A DNA stretch of 64,000 nucleotides from Mycobacterium paraterrae (GCF_022430545.2 NZ_CP092488.2:3162001-3226000); one strand, 5' to 3'. Positions 25,046 to 34,874 are shown, counted from the first letter of the stretch. A program made the numbers and translations. Notes: generated by a model from the letters alone, not told the origin.

Positions 25046-26335
25046 TTCGTCGACCCGGTCAGCCGCCTCGCGGGCCTGCTGCTCGCGCACCCGATCGACG
25101 CAGAACCAGTACGCCGCCGCCACCAGCGCGATGCGCAGGGGGTCGACGACCGCCCCGATCAGCGCCCGAATGAGTTGATCGTAGGTCTGCCACCAGGGCC
25201 AGTCGTGCGGGCCGATGATCAACGCCACGGCACGCCACAGGTAGCCGTCAGTTACTTTCATGTCCCAGTAAGCACCGTTGGGCGCCAGCAGGACTAACCC
25301 CGTGTAGGCCAGCACAAAGAATGCAATCGGTAGCGCACCGCCGTGCAGGATCAGCCGCCAGGCATCCGCAATCGGTCCGAAGCGCCCCAACTGCGATCGG
25401 GCGAACTCCGTAGCACGCCTGCGGATCTCGGTCGGCAGCCGTTGCCAGCGCGGTTGCGTGGCACGCTGACCGCGTTCGATCACGCTCTCGACAACCGTCG
25501 CGGTTCGCTCACCCAGCAACACCCGCCGCGCGTTGGCCCAGGTCGGCGTCAGCGGCGTTCCGTACACCACGGAGCCAATCGCCAACCAGGCCAGCGCCAA
25601 CGTCACCACCGACACGACCGCGCCCAGCACCATCCCCGTCGCATTCCACACGTGCGCAAGCCACGCGACGTGGGCGAATACCTGGTCGCGAACACCGCTG
25701 AACCACACGACGATTCGCCGCTCCCGGATCCACCGCGGAGATCCGAAGAGCAGGACCGACGACGCCTTGAGCGCGAAATAGAGCCACACCACCTCCAGAT
25801 AGGCGGCGACGATCATCGTCCAACGCGGTAGCCGGTCACGGAAACGGGTCACCAGTTGCCGCAGCGTGAATGCGATCAGGATCGCGATCCACAACTTACC
25901 GCTGACATCGGGGCTGTAGATCTCGCTGACCGCAGCATGTTTCCAGTCGTTCAGGAGCACGTGCGCCACACTGGTGATGTAGATGTAGTAATCCTCGATG
26001 ATCAGTTTCCACGCGGTGTAGATGACGAGGAATGGCAAGATGGCCGTCATCACCACGTCAAAGACGCCCTTAGCCTGCTCGTCGTCGGTCTCGACCCCCC
26101 TCAATCCCGGTGCCACCGAGCGGATTACCAAGAACATGGCCAAATAGGTCAGCAGTCGAATCAACGGGGCGAGCGGAAGTACCAGACTTCCCCAGAAGTC
26201 GCCGTGCATCAGGCCGACATGCATGGCCAGATGCAATGCCCAATACCTCAGGAACCATCCGATGAGGTAGATCGCGACGAGCCACGGCCAGGTTTGCCAC
26301 CACAGACTGATCGTCCGCCGCGCGATCGTGAGCAC
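25016..26335 (-). CDS. polytopic membrane protein, unknown (cluster gene 4)
   Basis: A 439-residue membrane protein with roughly eight hydrophobic helices, among them LVAIYLIGWFLRYWALHL, LIRLLTYLAMFLVIRSV, VLGAVVSVVTLALAWLAIGSVVYG and LPIAFFVLAYTGLVLLA. A long amphipathic, Arg-rich stretch (about residues 270-330) lies between the helix groups. No transporter motif is visible. It is convergent with and overlaps the three-gene set, and all four sit between imuB and the nucleoside hydrolase gene where M. tuberculosis has nothing comparable. It may form a complex with the three exported proteins, which is inferred. Confidence 0.65.
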   Translation of the reverse strand: MLTIARRTISLWWQTWPWLVAIYLIGWFLRYWALHLAMHVGLMHGDFWGSLVLPLAPLIRLLTYLAMFLVIRSVAPGLRGVETDDEQAKGVFDVVMTAILPFLVIYTAWKLIIEDYYIYITSVAHVLLNDWKHAAVSEIYSPDVSGKLWIAILIAFTLRQLVTRFRDRLPRWTMIVAAYLEVVWLYFALKASSVLLFGSPRWIRERRIVVWFSGVRDQVFAHVAWLAHVWNATGMVLGAVVSVVTLALAWLAIGSVVYGTPLTPTWANARRVLLGERTATVVESVIERGQRATQPRWQRLPTEIRRRATEFARSQLGRFGPIADAWRLILHGGALPIAFFVLAYTGLVLLAPNGAYWDMKVTDGYLWRAVALIIGPHDWPWWQTYDQLIRALIGAVVDPLRIALVAAAYWFCVDRVREQQAREAADRVDELTGVEADHE

Positions 26336-26378
26336 GGGGCTTACGATAACCTCTCCGCGGCCGACCAGAGTGCGGCTT

Positions 26379-27413
26379 TTACCCCAGCGACGCGGCGAAC
26401 AGTCCGACCCGCTCGATCAAGCGGTCGAAAAACAACGCAGGGTCGGCGTCAACCGCGATCAATGCGTTGGGCTTTCGCGACCATCGTCCCGACCAGTCGG
26501 TGACGGTCATGCCGCGGGTCAGGGTGCCGGCCAACTCGACGTCGACGGTGGTGGGTTGCGTCTGCACGAGTTGCGGATCCAGCGCTGCCGCCGCGGCCAG
26601 CGGATCGTGCAGATGTGCGAGGTAACCGTGGCCCAGGTCGTGGTAGGACTCCAGGTAGAAGCGCGTCGCGTCTTCGATCATCCGAATCAGCGGGTTGGAC
26701 GCCGTCGACCGGGTGCCGCGCTCGTCGTCGATGCTCAAGACGGTCGTCGTCGAACCCGCAGCCGCGGCCAAGCGGGAAAGAATCTCGGGAGTGAGCGCAA
26801 TCCGGCGTGTCACGTCGAGACCGCACAGGATGGGAAGGCGCTGCGGGTCAACGTCTTCCGACGGCGACCAGGCGGCGAATACCTCGGACGCCGCCTCGGG
26901 GTCGAAAACGATGTTCCACTCCGCGACCGGGGTGGTGTTTCCGCGGTGGTCATAGGCGCCGCCCATGATCACCAACCGGCGCAGCAGTGCCGGCAGTTCG
27001 GGCTCAATGCGCAGGGCGAGCGCCAGGTTGGTCAACGGACCGGTGGCCACCCCGATCAGTTCGCCCGGATATCGTTGTGCCGCTGTCACCCACGCCGTTG
27101 CCGCGTCGTCGCCGTGCAGTTCCCGAGCCGTCGCTGCCAGCTCGGCGTAACCCAATCCCTGCGGCCCATGGACCCGGCTCTTGGCGCGCGCGGCGGAATT
27201 CAGCGGATGCTCTGCGCCCTTGAACACCGGCACAGCGTCGGCGCGGCACAGGTCGAGTAACCGGAGATTGTTCAGGCACACCTGTTGCACCGGCACGTTG
27301 CCGGCGGTCGAGGCGATGCCGACGACGTCAGCATCGGGGCTGGCGAGCAGATAGATCAGCGCGATGGCGTCGTCGACGCCGGTGTCGACGTCGACGAAAA
27401 CTGGAGCGGCCAT
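26379..27413 (-). CDS. iunH: inosine/uridine-preferring nucleoside hydrolase
   Basis: 344 residues. The calcium-binding hallmark DVDTGVDDAIAL starts at residue 6. The GGAYDHRGNTTPVAEWNIVFDPEAA block and the HDPLAAA motif complete the nucleoside hydrolase signature. It cleaves ribonucleosides to base and ribose for purine/pyrimidine salvage. ATG 27413 is used; the upstream extension is non-conserved and runs into the next gene. A TATCGT element 7 nt upstream suggests a leaderless mRNA. It corresponds to Rv3393. Confidence 0.9.
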   Translation of the reverse strand: MAAPVFVDVDTGVDDAIALIYLLASPDADVVGIASTAGNVPVQQVCLNNLRLLDLCRADAVPVFKGAEHPLNSAARAKSRVHGPQGLGYAELAATARELHGDDAATAWVTAAQRYPGELIGVATGPLTNLALALRIEPELPALLRRLVIMGGAYDHRGNTTPVAEWNIVFDPEAASEVFAAWSPSEDVDPQRLPILCGLDVTRRIALTPEILSRLAAAAGSTTTVLSIDDERGTRSTASNPLIRMIEDATRFYLESYHDLGHGYLAHLHDPLAAAAALDPQLVQTQPTTVDVELAGTLTRGMTVTDWSGRWSRKPNALIAVDADPALFFDRLIERVGLFAASLG

Positions 27414-27436
27414 CGCCGAAACGATACCCGTCAAGC

Positions 27437-29386
27437 TCAGTCGACCGGGCTGGCGACGATCTCGCCCGCGAGCGGCAGCCCGACCAGAGCCAGCACATGA
27501 TGAGCCGGGCAACCCGGAGGTGCGATCAGCCCCAGGTCGGTCCCGTGCTGGCGCGACCGCTCTTGCGCCTCCGCCAGGATCCGCAGTCCCGTGGAGCCCA
27601 GATGCGTGACGGCCGACAGCTCGACAGTCAACGAATGTGTACCCGAACGACTCTGACGCGCAATATGAGTCGCGAGAATCGGTGCGGTAGCGTTGTCGAC
27701 GTCGCCGTGGACCACGAGACGACCTTCGACGACTTCGGTGAAGAACTCAGGCGCGGCGGACGGTGCGGCGGCCGGCAGGACGTTGGGGTCGGTGACAATG
27801 CGCGCCGGCCGACTCAACCGGTGGGTGATCGAAGCGACGGTGCCCCGGTCGGTTCCGGCGACGCGGCTGGCGGTGGCCAACGCATTCGCCAGCATCAACC
27901 CACGCCCCCGCATGCCTGGGTCCGACGACGGGGCCTTCCACTGGCCGTGGTCGGTCACCGAGGCGTGCACCTCGCCCCGCTCGTCGAGCCTGGCCTGCAC
28001 CTCGATGCGGTCGACGGTCGACGAGCGATATCCATGCTCGTAGGAGTTCTCGACGAACTCGCACAGTATTTGCACGATGACCAACACGTCGACGTCGTCG
28101 GCGCCGATCTCGGCCAACCAGGCCCGCAGCGGCTCTCGGACATCTCGCGCGGCGTGGACGGTGGCATCGACCGACAGCTCCAGCGCCGGTGGCGGCGTAC
28201 GGCGTTGCACCGCAAGCAAAGTCACGTCGTCGTTGTAGCCGGTGGTGCGTAACATCAATTCCAGTGTCTGGGAGCACAACCGTTCGACAGGACGTGTCGG
28301 CGCCTCGATGGGGAACGCCGAGCCGCCGAGTATGCGTGCGGCGATGTCGGCGAATTCAGCGGTGCTGGCGGCCAGCGGTCGGCCCGGACGCTCGATGATG
28401 CCGTCGCTGTATATCAGGATGGCGTCACCGACGGCGATGGTCTCGGCCGCGGTGCGAAAGCCGATGCCGCTGCCGAGCGGACCCGCGCCGCTCGGCTGGA
28501 GGAAGCGAGGCCTGCCGCCGGCGATCAGCAGCGGGGGAGGGTGCCCGGCCGTGCAGTACTCGAACGACCCGGTGCTCGGGTCGAGCCGGGCGATACATAC
28601 GGTTGCCGCTTTCGAGCCTGGCACGTGTCGACTGAATTCATCGACTGCAGTGAGGCTTTCGGCGATGCCGCTACCGGCGAGCAGGTGCACTCGAATGGCC
28701 GTGCGCAGTTGGGCCATCACGGCCGCGGCGTCGACGCCATGGCCGACGACATCGCCGACCACGAGGAAAACGCTTCCGGAATCGCCGACGACGGCGTCGA
28801 ACCAGTCACCACCGGCGCCGGTGTCCTCTGTGGCGACCAGATACTCGGCGGCAATGTCTGCTCCGGGCAGCACCGGCAGCGACGGGGAGAGCAGCGCGCG
28901 TTGGACTAGGATTCCGAGATCTCGTACGTGCGTGTAGCGTTCGGACAACTCGGCTTCGCGGTCTTCGGCGGCCCGGCGCTCCTGCACCCGCGCGGTGGCA
29001 TCCGTCAGCATCACCTGAGTGCCTTCTATGGCGCCGTCGACTCCGACCCGAGGGCTGACGACGATGTCGCCACACACCTCTTGCATCGTTCCGGATCCGT
29101 CGAAGTCGAACTGGAACCGCCACTCGCGGCCCTGCTGGATTTCCCCGGTGCGATACACCCGGGTGAGGATGTCGATCAGATTCTGATCTTCGAACTCGGG
29201 AAACAACTCTCGCGCCGGAACGCCTAGTCTGACCGCGGGAAACGCTTGTCGGGTGGCCGCGTTCGCGGCCACGTAACGGTGGTCGGGACCGTCGAACGCG
29301 ACGATGAACGAGGGAAGGCTGTCGAACGCCCGACGGACCAGCTGTGCCTCGCCGATGGTGTCGTCCAGGTCCCCGCCGTGCCCCAC
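27437..29386 (-). CDS. PAS-phosphatase-kinase-STAS fusion protein (Rv1364c-like stress switch)
   Basis: 649 residues containing a whole partner-switching module. Domain order: PAS (about 1-130, SLPSFIVAFDGPDHRYVAANAA), PP2C/SpoIIE phosphatase (about 165-395, GAGGDWFDAVVGD and YSDGIIERPG), RsbW-type ATPase (about 400-530, EFVENSYEHGY, DHGQWKAP, GMRGRGLML), and STAS anti-anti-sigma (about 550-649, THLGSTGLRILAEA with the target serine). M. tuberculosis Rv1364c has the same plan and acts on SigF. It would turn a PAS-sensed signal into STAS phosphorylation state and sigma release. It lies between acrA1 and iunH, where M. tuberculosis has cmaA1. Confidence 0.88.
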   Translation of the reverse strand: MGHGGDLDDTIGEAQLVRRAFDSLPSFIVAFDGPDHRYVAANAATRQAFPAVRLGVPARELFPEFEDQNLIDILTRVYRTGEIQQGREWRFQFDFDGSGTMQEVCGDIVVSPRVGVDGAIEGTQVMLTDATARVQERRAAEDREAELSERYTHVRDLGILVQRALLSPSLPVLPGADIAAEYLVATEDTGAGGDWFDAVVGDSGSVFLVVGDVVGHGVDAAAVMAQLRTAIRVHLLAGSGIAESLTAVDEFSRHVPGSKAATVCIARLDPSTGSFEYCTAGHPPPLLIAGGRPRFLQPSGAGPLGSGIGFRTAAETIAVGDAILIYSDGIIERPGRPLAASTAEFADIAARILGGSAFPIEAPTRPVERLCSQTLELMLRTTGYNDDVTLLAVQRRTPPPALELSVDATVHAARDVREPLRAWLAEIGADDVDVLVIVQILCEFVENSYEHGYRSSTVDRIEVQARLDERGEVHASVTDHGQWKAPSSDPGMRGRGLMLANALATASRVAGTDRGTVASITHRLSRPARIVTDPNVLPAAAPSAAPEFFTEVVEGRLVVHGDVDNATAPILATHIARQSRSGTHSLTVELSAVTHLGSTGLRILAEAQERSRQHGTDLGLIAPPGCPAHHVLALVGLPLAGEIVASPVD

Positions 29387-29427
29387 GGTCTCAGGGTAAC
29401 CCGGTTCGTTGACGACCGATATCGCTG

Positions 29428-31464
29428 TTACCAGTGCACGCCGGGAACCAGGCGGACGACGCGTTTGACCGGGCCCGGTACCCGAACCTTGGCAACCGCG
29501 GCGCGGACCGGCGGCTTCGGTCGGCGCGACGACGGCCGTCCGGCCGCCGCCTTCAGGTCGATTTCAGCCGCAGGGGCCTCGCCGCGTGCCGCCGCCGAGT
29601 CCGGATAGCCCAGATAGAGCTGGTGCAGGATCCGGCGCGACAACTTCGGGGTGAAGTAGTGACCGGCCTCGGACAATGTGCCCAACGGTGTGTCGATGCG
29701 CGACGGCTTGTCGATCAAGCCCCGAACCACCATGGCTGCCGCGTGCTCCGCGGTGATCGGCGGGACCGGGTTCAGCTTCCGGGACGGCTTGATCATCGGG
29801 GTGGCCACCAGCGGCATGTGGATGTTGGTGAACGTCACGTGGTCGGAGAGTGTCTCGGTGCCAACCACTTCCGAGAACGCGTCGAGCGCGGCCTTGGTCG
29901 GCAGGTAAGCGCTGTATTTGGGGCTGCGTGCTTGCACCCCGGCGCTGGAGACGTTGACGACGTGACCGAAGCGGCGCTCACGCCAGTGCGGCAAAAGCGC
30001 CAGCACCATCCGCACCGCACCGAAATAGTTGACCGCCATCACCCGCTCGTAGTCGTGCATCCGGTCGGTCTGGTTGACCACCGATCGGCGGATCGACCGG
30101 CCAGCATTGTTCACCAGGTAATCCACATGGTCGAAGCGGCCCAGGATGTCCTTGACGGTGTGCTCGACCGACCCGGAATCGGTGACATCACAGGTGAATG
30201 CGTAAGCCTGGCCGCCGTTCGACCGAATCTCGGCGACCAGGTCGTCAAGCGCATCGCCGTTGCGGGCCAACGCGAAAACGCATCCACCGCGCTCGGCCAC
30301 CGCGATCGCCGCTGCCCGGCCAATACCGCTGGAGGCTCCGGTGATGATCACGTGGCGGCCGACCAGCGGACCCCGCGGGTCGTTGCGGCGGGCCCGGTCG
30401 GGATCGAGGTGTTCGGCCCAGTATCGCCACAGCGCCGGTGCGTAGCTGGCGAACTCGGGCACCGCAATCCCGCTGGCGCGCAACGCTTCCTGCGTCTGAT
30501 CGGAGACGAACGTGGGGGCCAGGTCGACGACGTCGAGCACTTCGCCCGGGATGCCCAGTTGGGTGGCGATCATGTTGCGCCATACCTTAGGCCGGCCGCT
30601 CACCTTGAGCACCGGCGCGGCCACCGACTTGGGCAGCGAACCGCGCAGGGGCGGCAAACCGGCCGCGGCGGCCACCCCTCGGTAAATACCGCGCAACCCA
30701 ATGGTTTTCGGTGAGGTGAGGTGGAAGGTGCGGCCGTCCCAAGAAGGGGAGCCGTCGGCGTGCATCAGCGTCACCATGGCATCGGCGACGTAGTCGACCG
30801 GCACGATGTTGGTGCGGCCGGTGTCCGGCAACATGATCGGCGTCAGCCTGGGCAGCACGGCCAGTTTGGCCAGCATGCCGAAGAAGTAGTAGGGGCCGTC
30901 GATTTTGTCCATCTCGCCGGTCCGCGAATCACCAACGACAACCGCCGGCCGGTAGATCCGGTAGCGCAGCCCGGTGGCTGAGCGCACCAGCAGCTCGGCT
31001 TCGAACTTCGTCTGGTGGTACGGCGTCGGCAGCTGCTGTCCGATGTCGAAGTCGTCCTCGGTGTAGTCGCCGTGGAAGTCGCCGGCCACCGCGATCGAGG
31101 ACACGTGGTGCAGGGTCGCGTCCAATCGGCGGGCCAGGTCGATGACGGCCTGGGTGCCGTCCACGTTCGCCGCGCGCTGCTCGGCTTCGGGGGCGGTGAT
31201 GTCGTAGATCGCCGCGCAGTGCACCACGTGGTCGACGGAGCCGACCTCGGCGATGGCCTCGTCGGTGAGCCCGAGGTGCGGCTCGGTCAGCTCGCCGACC
31301 AGGGGTTTTACTCGCTCACCCCAGGATTCGGCCAGCCGTTCGAAGCGGCCGAGCGAGGGCCGGCGGACCAGCACCCAGACCTCCGCGTCCGCGTTGGCAT
31401 CTAGCAGACGGGACACCACGCGGCGCCCAATAAACCCGGTACCGCCGGTAACGACATAACGCAT
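29428..31464 (-). CDS. acrA1: two-domain fatty acyl-CoA reductase (AcrA1/FCR1-like)
   Basis: A 678-residue fusion. The N-terminal extended SDR (YVVTGGTGFIGRRV, then HVSSIAVAGDF and YHQTKFEAE) is the acyl-CoA reductase half. The C-terminal classical SDR (ITGASSGIGRA, NNAGRSIRRS, YSAYLPTKAAL with Tyr-x3-Lys) is the aldehyde reductase half. Together they turn acyl-CoA into fatty aldehyde or alcohol. The M. tuberculosis homologue Rv3391 is linked to wax-ester synthesis, and a WS/DGAT lies 9 kb away. ATG 31464 starts at MRYVVTGG; an upstream extension is not conserved. Confidence 0.9.
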   Translation of the reverse strand: MRYVVTGGTGFIGRRVVSRLLDANADAEVWVLVRRPSLGRFERLAESWGERVKPLVGELTEPHLGLTDEAIAEVGSVDHVVHCAAIYDITAPEAEQRAANVDGTQAVIDLARRLDATLHHVSSIAVAGDFHGDYTEDDFDIGQQLPTPYHQTKFEAELLVRSATGLRYRIYRPAVVVGDSRTGEMDKIDGPYYFFGMLAKLAVLPRLTPIMLPDTGRTNIVPVDYVADAMVTLMHADGSPSWDGRTFHLTSPKTIGLRGIYRGVAAAAGLPPLRGSLPKSVAAPVLKVSGRPKVWRNMIATQLGIPGEVLDVVDLAPTFVSDQTQEALRASGIAVPEFASYAPALWRYWAEHLDPDRARRNDPRGPLVGRHVIITGASSGIGRAAAIAVAERGGCVFALARNGDALDDLVAEIRSNGGQAYAFTCDVTDSGSVEHTVKDILGRFDHVDYLVNNAGRSIRRSVVNQTDRMHDYERVMAVNYFGAVRMVLALLPHWRERRFGHVVNVSSAGVQARSPKYSAYLPTKAALDAFSEVVGTETLSDHVTFTNIHMPLVATPMIKPSRKLNPVPPITAEHAAAMVVRGLIDKPSRIDTPLGTLSEAGHYFTPKLSRRILHQLYLGYPDSAAARGEAPAAEIDLKAAAGRPSSRRPKPPVRAAVAKVRVPGPVKRVVRLVPGVHW

Positions 31465-31530
31465 GAGGGACAGGGTGCGCCTGGTAGCGCGGCATGTCAA
31501 CGCACTGTGACGCGATCACCCCAGCGCCGC

Positions 31531-34431
31531 TCAGCGGGATGGGGCCGCGGCGTCGGTGTCCTCCGGGTCGTCCCACAGCAGCAGCTGACGAACGGCGGGT
31601 CGCGGTCCGTACGGTCGGAGCATCGAGCTCGCCGGACGCGGGCGGACCCGCAACGGCCACCAGAACCACCGCCCGAGCAGCGTGGCGATTGACGGCGTCA
31701 TGAACGAACGGACGATCAAGGTGTCGAACAGCAGCCCGAGGCCGATGGTGGTGCCGATCTGTCCGAGGACCTGTAGCCCGCTGAACACGAAGCCGCACAT
31801 GGTCACCGCGAACACCAGTCCGGCGGCGGTGACCACCGATCCGGAGCCGGCCATCGCCCGGATGATGCCGGTCTTGAGCCCCGCGTGGATCTCTTCCTTG
31901 AACCGGGATATGAGCAGCAGGTTGTAGTCGGACCCGACCGCCAAAAGGATCATGACCGCCAAAGCCAAGATGACCCAATACAACTTGATGCCCAGTAGGT
32001 ACTGCCACACCAGCACCGACAGGCCGAATGAGGCGCCCAGCGACAGCGCTACCGTCCCGACGATGACGATCGCCGCGACCAGGCTGCGGGTGATGATCAT
32101 CATGATCAGCAGGATCAGGCTCAGCGAAGCGGTCGCGACGATCAGCAGGTCATACCTGTCCATGTCCTCGATGTCTTTGTAGGTCGAGGCGGTGCCGCCG
32201 AGGTAGAAGTTGGCGCCCGCCAACGGAGTGTTCTTCACCGCCTCGTGCGCGGCCAACTTGATCGGGTCCACGTGAGCAATGGCGGCGGGTTCCGCTGGAT
32301 CGCCCTCGTGCGTGATGATCATCCGGGCGGCCTTGCCGTCGGGTGAAACAAACAGCTTCAGCCCGCGCTTGAAGTCGGGGTTGTCGAACACTTCCGGAGG
32401 CAAATAGAACAGGTCATCGTTCTTCGACTTGTCGAACGCCTGTCCCAGCGCGGCCGGATTGTCATTGGCCAACGCGGATTGCTTGTTGATCCCGAGGTTC
32501 GTGGCGTAATTCTTCAGTGTCAGTTCGCGATTGACCTCTTGACTGGCAATCTGCTGCGGTATCAAGCCCACTAATTGCGGCTGGATCGCGTCGAGTTTGT
32601 CCAGGCTGGCGGTCAGGTCTTCGAACTTCTCGGTGAGCTCGTCGATGCTGTCGATGGACTCGAAGGTGTTGCGCAGCGCGAAGCAGATCGGGATGTCGTA
32701 GCAGTGCTTCTCCCAGTAGAAGTAGCTGTGCAGCGGCCGGAAGAAGTCGTCGAAGTTGGCCAGCTTGTCCCGGACCTCGTTGATGATCGCCAAGGTCTCG
32801 TGGAACTTCTGCGTCTCGTCATGAGTCGCGCTGGCCAGTTGTTGCTGCAGGGTGTACTGCTGCTGCAGGATCGCGATCGTCTTGTCGAGTTCTTGTGACT
32901 GCGTGAGCAAGTCGTGCGCGCGGTCCGCCTGGTACTTCAGGTTTTGCACCTGGCCGATGCTCTGCTGACTGATCTGGAACGCGATCGAGCTGTGGTCGAG
33001 TGGGGCACCTAGCGGCCGGGTGATGGACTGCACCTGAGCGATCCCGGGGATGTGCACGACGCCCTTGGCCACCTTGTCCAGTACCAGCATGTCGGCTGGA
33101 TTGCGCAGGTCGTGGTCAGCCTCGATCATCAGCAGTTCGGGCTCCAACCGGGCGCGGGAGAAGTGCCGCTCGGCAGCGGAGTAGCCGACGTTGGCCGCCG
33201 CGGTCTGGGGGATGTAGGGCCGGGTGTCGTAGCTGGTCTTGTAGCCGGGAAGGGCGAGCAGGCCGATCAGCGCGACCGCGACCGAGACCACCAAAATTGG
33301 TCCGGGCCAACGGACTATGGCTGTTCCAATGCGGCGCCAGCCGCGCGTCTGAAGTACGCGCTTGGGGTCGAAGAGACCGAAGTGGCTGGCAACAACCAGG
33401 ATTGCCGGGCCCAGAGTCAGCGAGGCGGCCAGGGCCACCAGGATGCCGATTGCCGCGGGCGGGCCGAGGCTCTGGAAGTAGGGCAGCCGGGTGAAGCTCA
33501 GGCAAGCCACGGCGCTGGCGACCGTGAGGCCCGAGCCGAGTACGACATGCGAGGTGCCGTGATACATGGAGTAGTAGGCGTCTTCGCGCTCTTCACCGGC
33601 GGACCGTGCTTCGTGATAGCGGCCGACGAAAAATATCGCGTAATCCGTTCCGGCGGCGATCACCAGCAACGTGAGCAGGTTTGTGGCGTACGTAGATAGC
33701 CCCAGAATTCCGGAATTGCCCAGGAAGGCAACGAATCCCCGTGCCGCGGCCATCTCGATCAAGACGGTCGCCAAAACAAGCAGGGTGGTGGCGAACGATC
33801 GGTAGACGAAGAACAGCATGACGGCGATCACGCCGACCGTGAGCGCGGTGACCTTGTTGGATCCCTTATTACCCTCGGTGAACTGATCGGCGATCAGCGG
33901 GGCGGCGCCGGTCAGGTACGCCTTGACACCTGGCGGCGGCTGCATGTGGTTAATGGTGCTGCGGACGACGTCGACCGATTCGTTGGACAACGCCTCGCCC
34001 TGGGCGCCGTTGAGGAAGAGCTGCACGTAGGCGGCCTTGCCGTCGCTGCTCTGGGATCCGGCGGCCGTGAGCGTGTCTCCCCAGAAGTCCTGGACGTGCT
34101 GAACGTGCTTCTTGTCCTGTTCCAACTTGCGGACCATCGCGTCGTAGAACGCGTGGGCGTCGGCCCCGAGCGGCTTGTCGCCTTCCAGGACGATCATCGC
34201 CGAACTGTCGGTATCGAACTCGTGGAAGACTTTGCCGATGTGTTTGAACGCCTGATACGACGGTGCTTCGGGGGAGCTGAGGCCGACGTTGTGCAGCCTG
34301 CCGACCTCTTCCAGTTGCGGCACAAAGATATTCGGGACCGCCGCCAATGCGAGCCAGAACAGCAGGATCGGCACCGCAAGCCGGTGGATGGTGTGCGCGG
34401 CTCGCGGCCGGCGAACGCCGTGGCTGCTCAT
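31531..34431 (-). CDS. MmpL family RND transporter
   Basis: A 966-residue RND protein. Two repeated halves each start with a membrane helix, have a large outer loop and end in a five- to six-helix bundle. The proton-relay Asp-Tyr pairs are in GTDYAIFFVGRYHEA and GSDYNLLLISRFKEE. The coiled outer domain (residues ~500-600, rich in Gln/Leu) is typical of the MmpL4/MmpL5 group. That group exports siderophores or lipids together with an MmpS partner. ATG 34431 gives the standard start MSSHGVRRPRAAH. ATGA overlap with mmpS couples them. Confidence 0.93.
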   Translation of the reverse strand: MSSHGVRRPRAAHTIHRLAVPILLFWLALAAVPNIFVPQLEEVGRLHNVGLSSPEAPSYQAFKHIGKVFHEFDTDSSAMIVLEGDKPLGADAHAFYDAMVRKLEQDKKHVQHVQDFWGDTLTAAGSQSSDGKAAYVQLFLNGAQGEALSNESVDVVRSTINHMQPPPGVKAYLTGAAPLIADQFTEGNKGSNKVTALTVGVIAVMLFFVYRSFATTLLVLATVLIEMAAARGFVAFLGNSGILGLSTYATNLLTLLVIAAGTDYAIFFVGRYHEARSAGEEREDAYYSMYHGTSHVVLGSGLTVASAVACLSFTRLPYFQSLGPPAAIGILVALAASLTLGPAILVVASHFGLFDPKRVLQTRGWRRIGTAIVRWPGPILVVSVAVALIGLLALPGYKTSYDTRPYIPQTAAANVGYSAAERHFSRARLEPELLMIEADHDLRNPADMLVLDKVAKGVVHIPGIAQVQSITRPLGAPLDHSSIAFQISQQSIGQVQNLKYQADRAHDLLTQSQELDKTIAILQQQYTLQQQLASATHDETQKFHETLAIINEVRDKLANFDDFFRPLHSYFYWEKHCYDIPICFALRNTFESIDSIDELTEKFEDLTASLDKLDAIQPQLVGLIPQQIASQEVNRELTLKNYATNLGINKQSALANDNPAALGQAFDKSKNDDLFYLPPEVFDNPDFKRGLKLFVSPDGKAARMIITHEGDPAEPAAIAHVDPIKLAAHEAVKNTPLAGANFYLGGTASTYKDIEDMDRYDLLIVATASLSLILLIMMIITRSLVAAIVIVGTVALSLGASFGLSVLVWQYLLGIKLYWVILALAVMILLAVGSDYNLLLISRFKEEIHAGLKTGIIRAMAGSGSVVTAAGLVFAVTMCGFVFSGLQVLGQIGTTIGLGLLFDTLIVRSFMTPSIATLLGRWFWWPLRVRPRPASSMLRPYGPRPAVRQLLLWDDPEDTDAAAPSR

Positions 34432-34874
34432 CCGGACTTGTCCAGGCAGAAGGTGTAGGCGCTCATTTCGTTCACGGTCCTTTCGTCCTTGACGATGCCG
34501 TTGACAGTGATGCGGCACCCCAACGTGGAGCCGTTGCCCTGGGCAACCACGTTGGCAATGACAGCAGGATCGGTGGTGGTGATCGTGTAAGACCATGGCA
34601 GCGGGACGTTGTCGACCCGCTGAGGAGCGGCGTGCACGTCCTGATAGTTGATTGTTGCTGTGGCGCCAGGGTTTCCGAATACCTCGTAGACAACGTGCTT
34701 GGGATTGAAGGGGACGATCTGATTCGACATCCCACCGCCATCGGCCGTGCTTTTGTTGGATTCGAAGGCGTCGCGGAACCGGTAGACCGCGAAGCCGGCT
34801 AGCGACACCACCACGACGGTGACCAGAGTCATCCAGCGCCGCCTCACCACGCCCGTGATCGAAAAGCGCCTCAT
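34428..34874 (-). CDS. MmpS family membrane protein
   Basis: A 148-residue MmpS: short cytosolic start, one membrane helix (LVTVVVVSLAGFAVYRF) and an exported beta-sandwich with the family core VVYEVFGNPGATATINYQD, PLPWSYTITTTDPAV and GCRITVNGIVKDERTVN. It is the periplasmic accessory of MmpL4/5-type exporters. Its start overlaps the TetR stop and its stop overlaps the mmpL start, so the ratio of the three proteins is set by translational coupling. Confidence 0.93.
   Translation of the reverse strand: MRRFSITGVVRRRWMTLVTVVVVSLAGFAVYRFRDAFESNKSTADGGGMSNQIVPFNPKHVVYEVFGNPGATATINYQDVHAAPQRVDNVPLPWSYTITTTDPAVIANVVAQGNGSTLGCRITVNGIVKDERTVNEMSAYTFCLDKSG

Noticed and set aside
34432..34596. 55-residue N-terminal extension of MmpL
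   Set aside because: It overlaps mmpS out of frame and is His/Arg/Cys-rich; MmpL homology starts at ATG 34431 with ATGA coupling.
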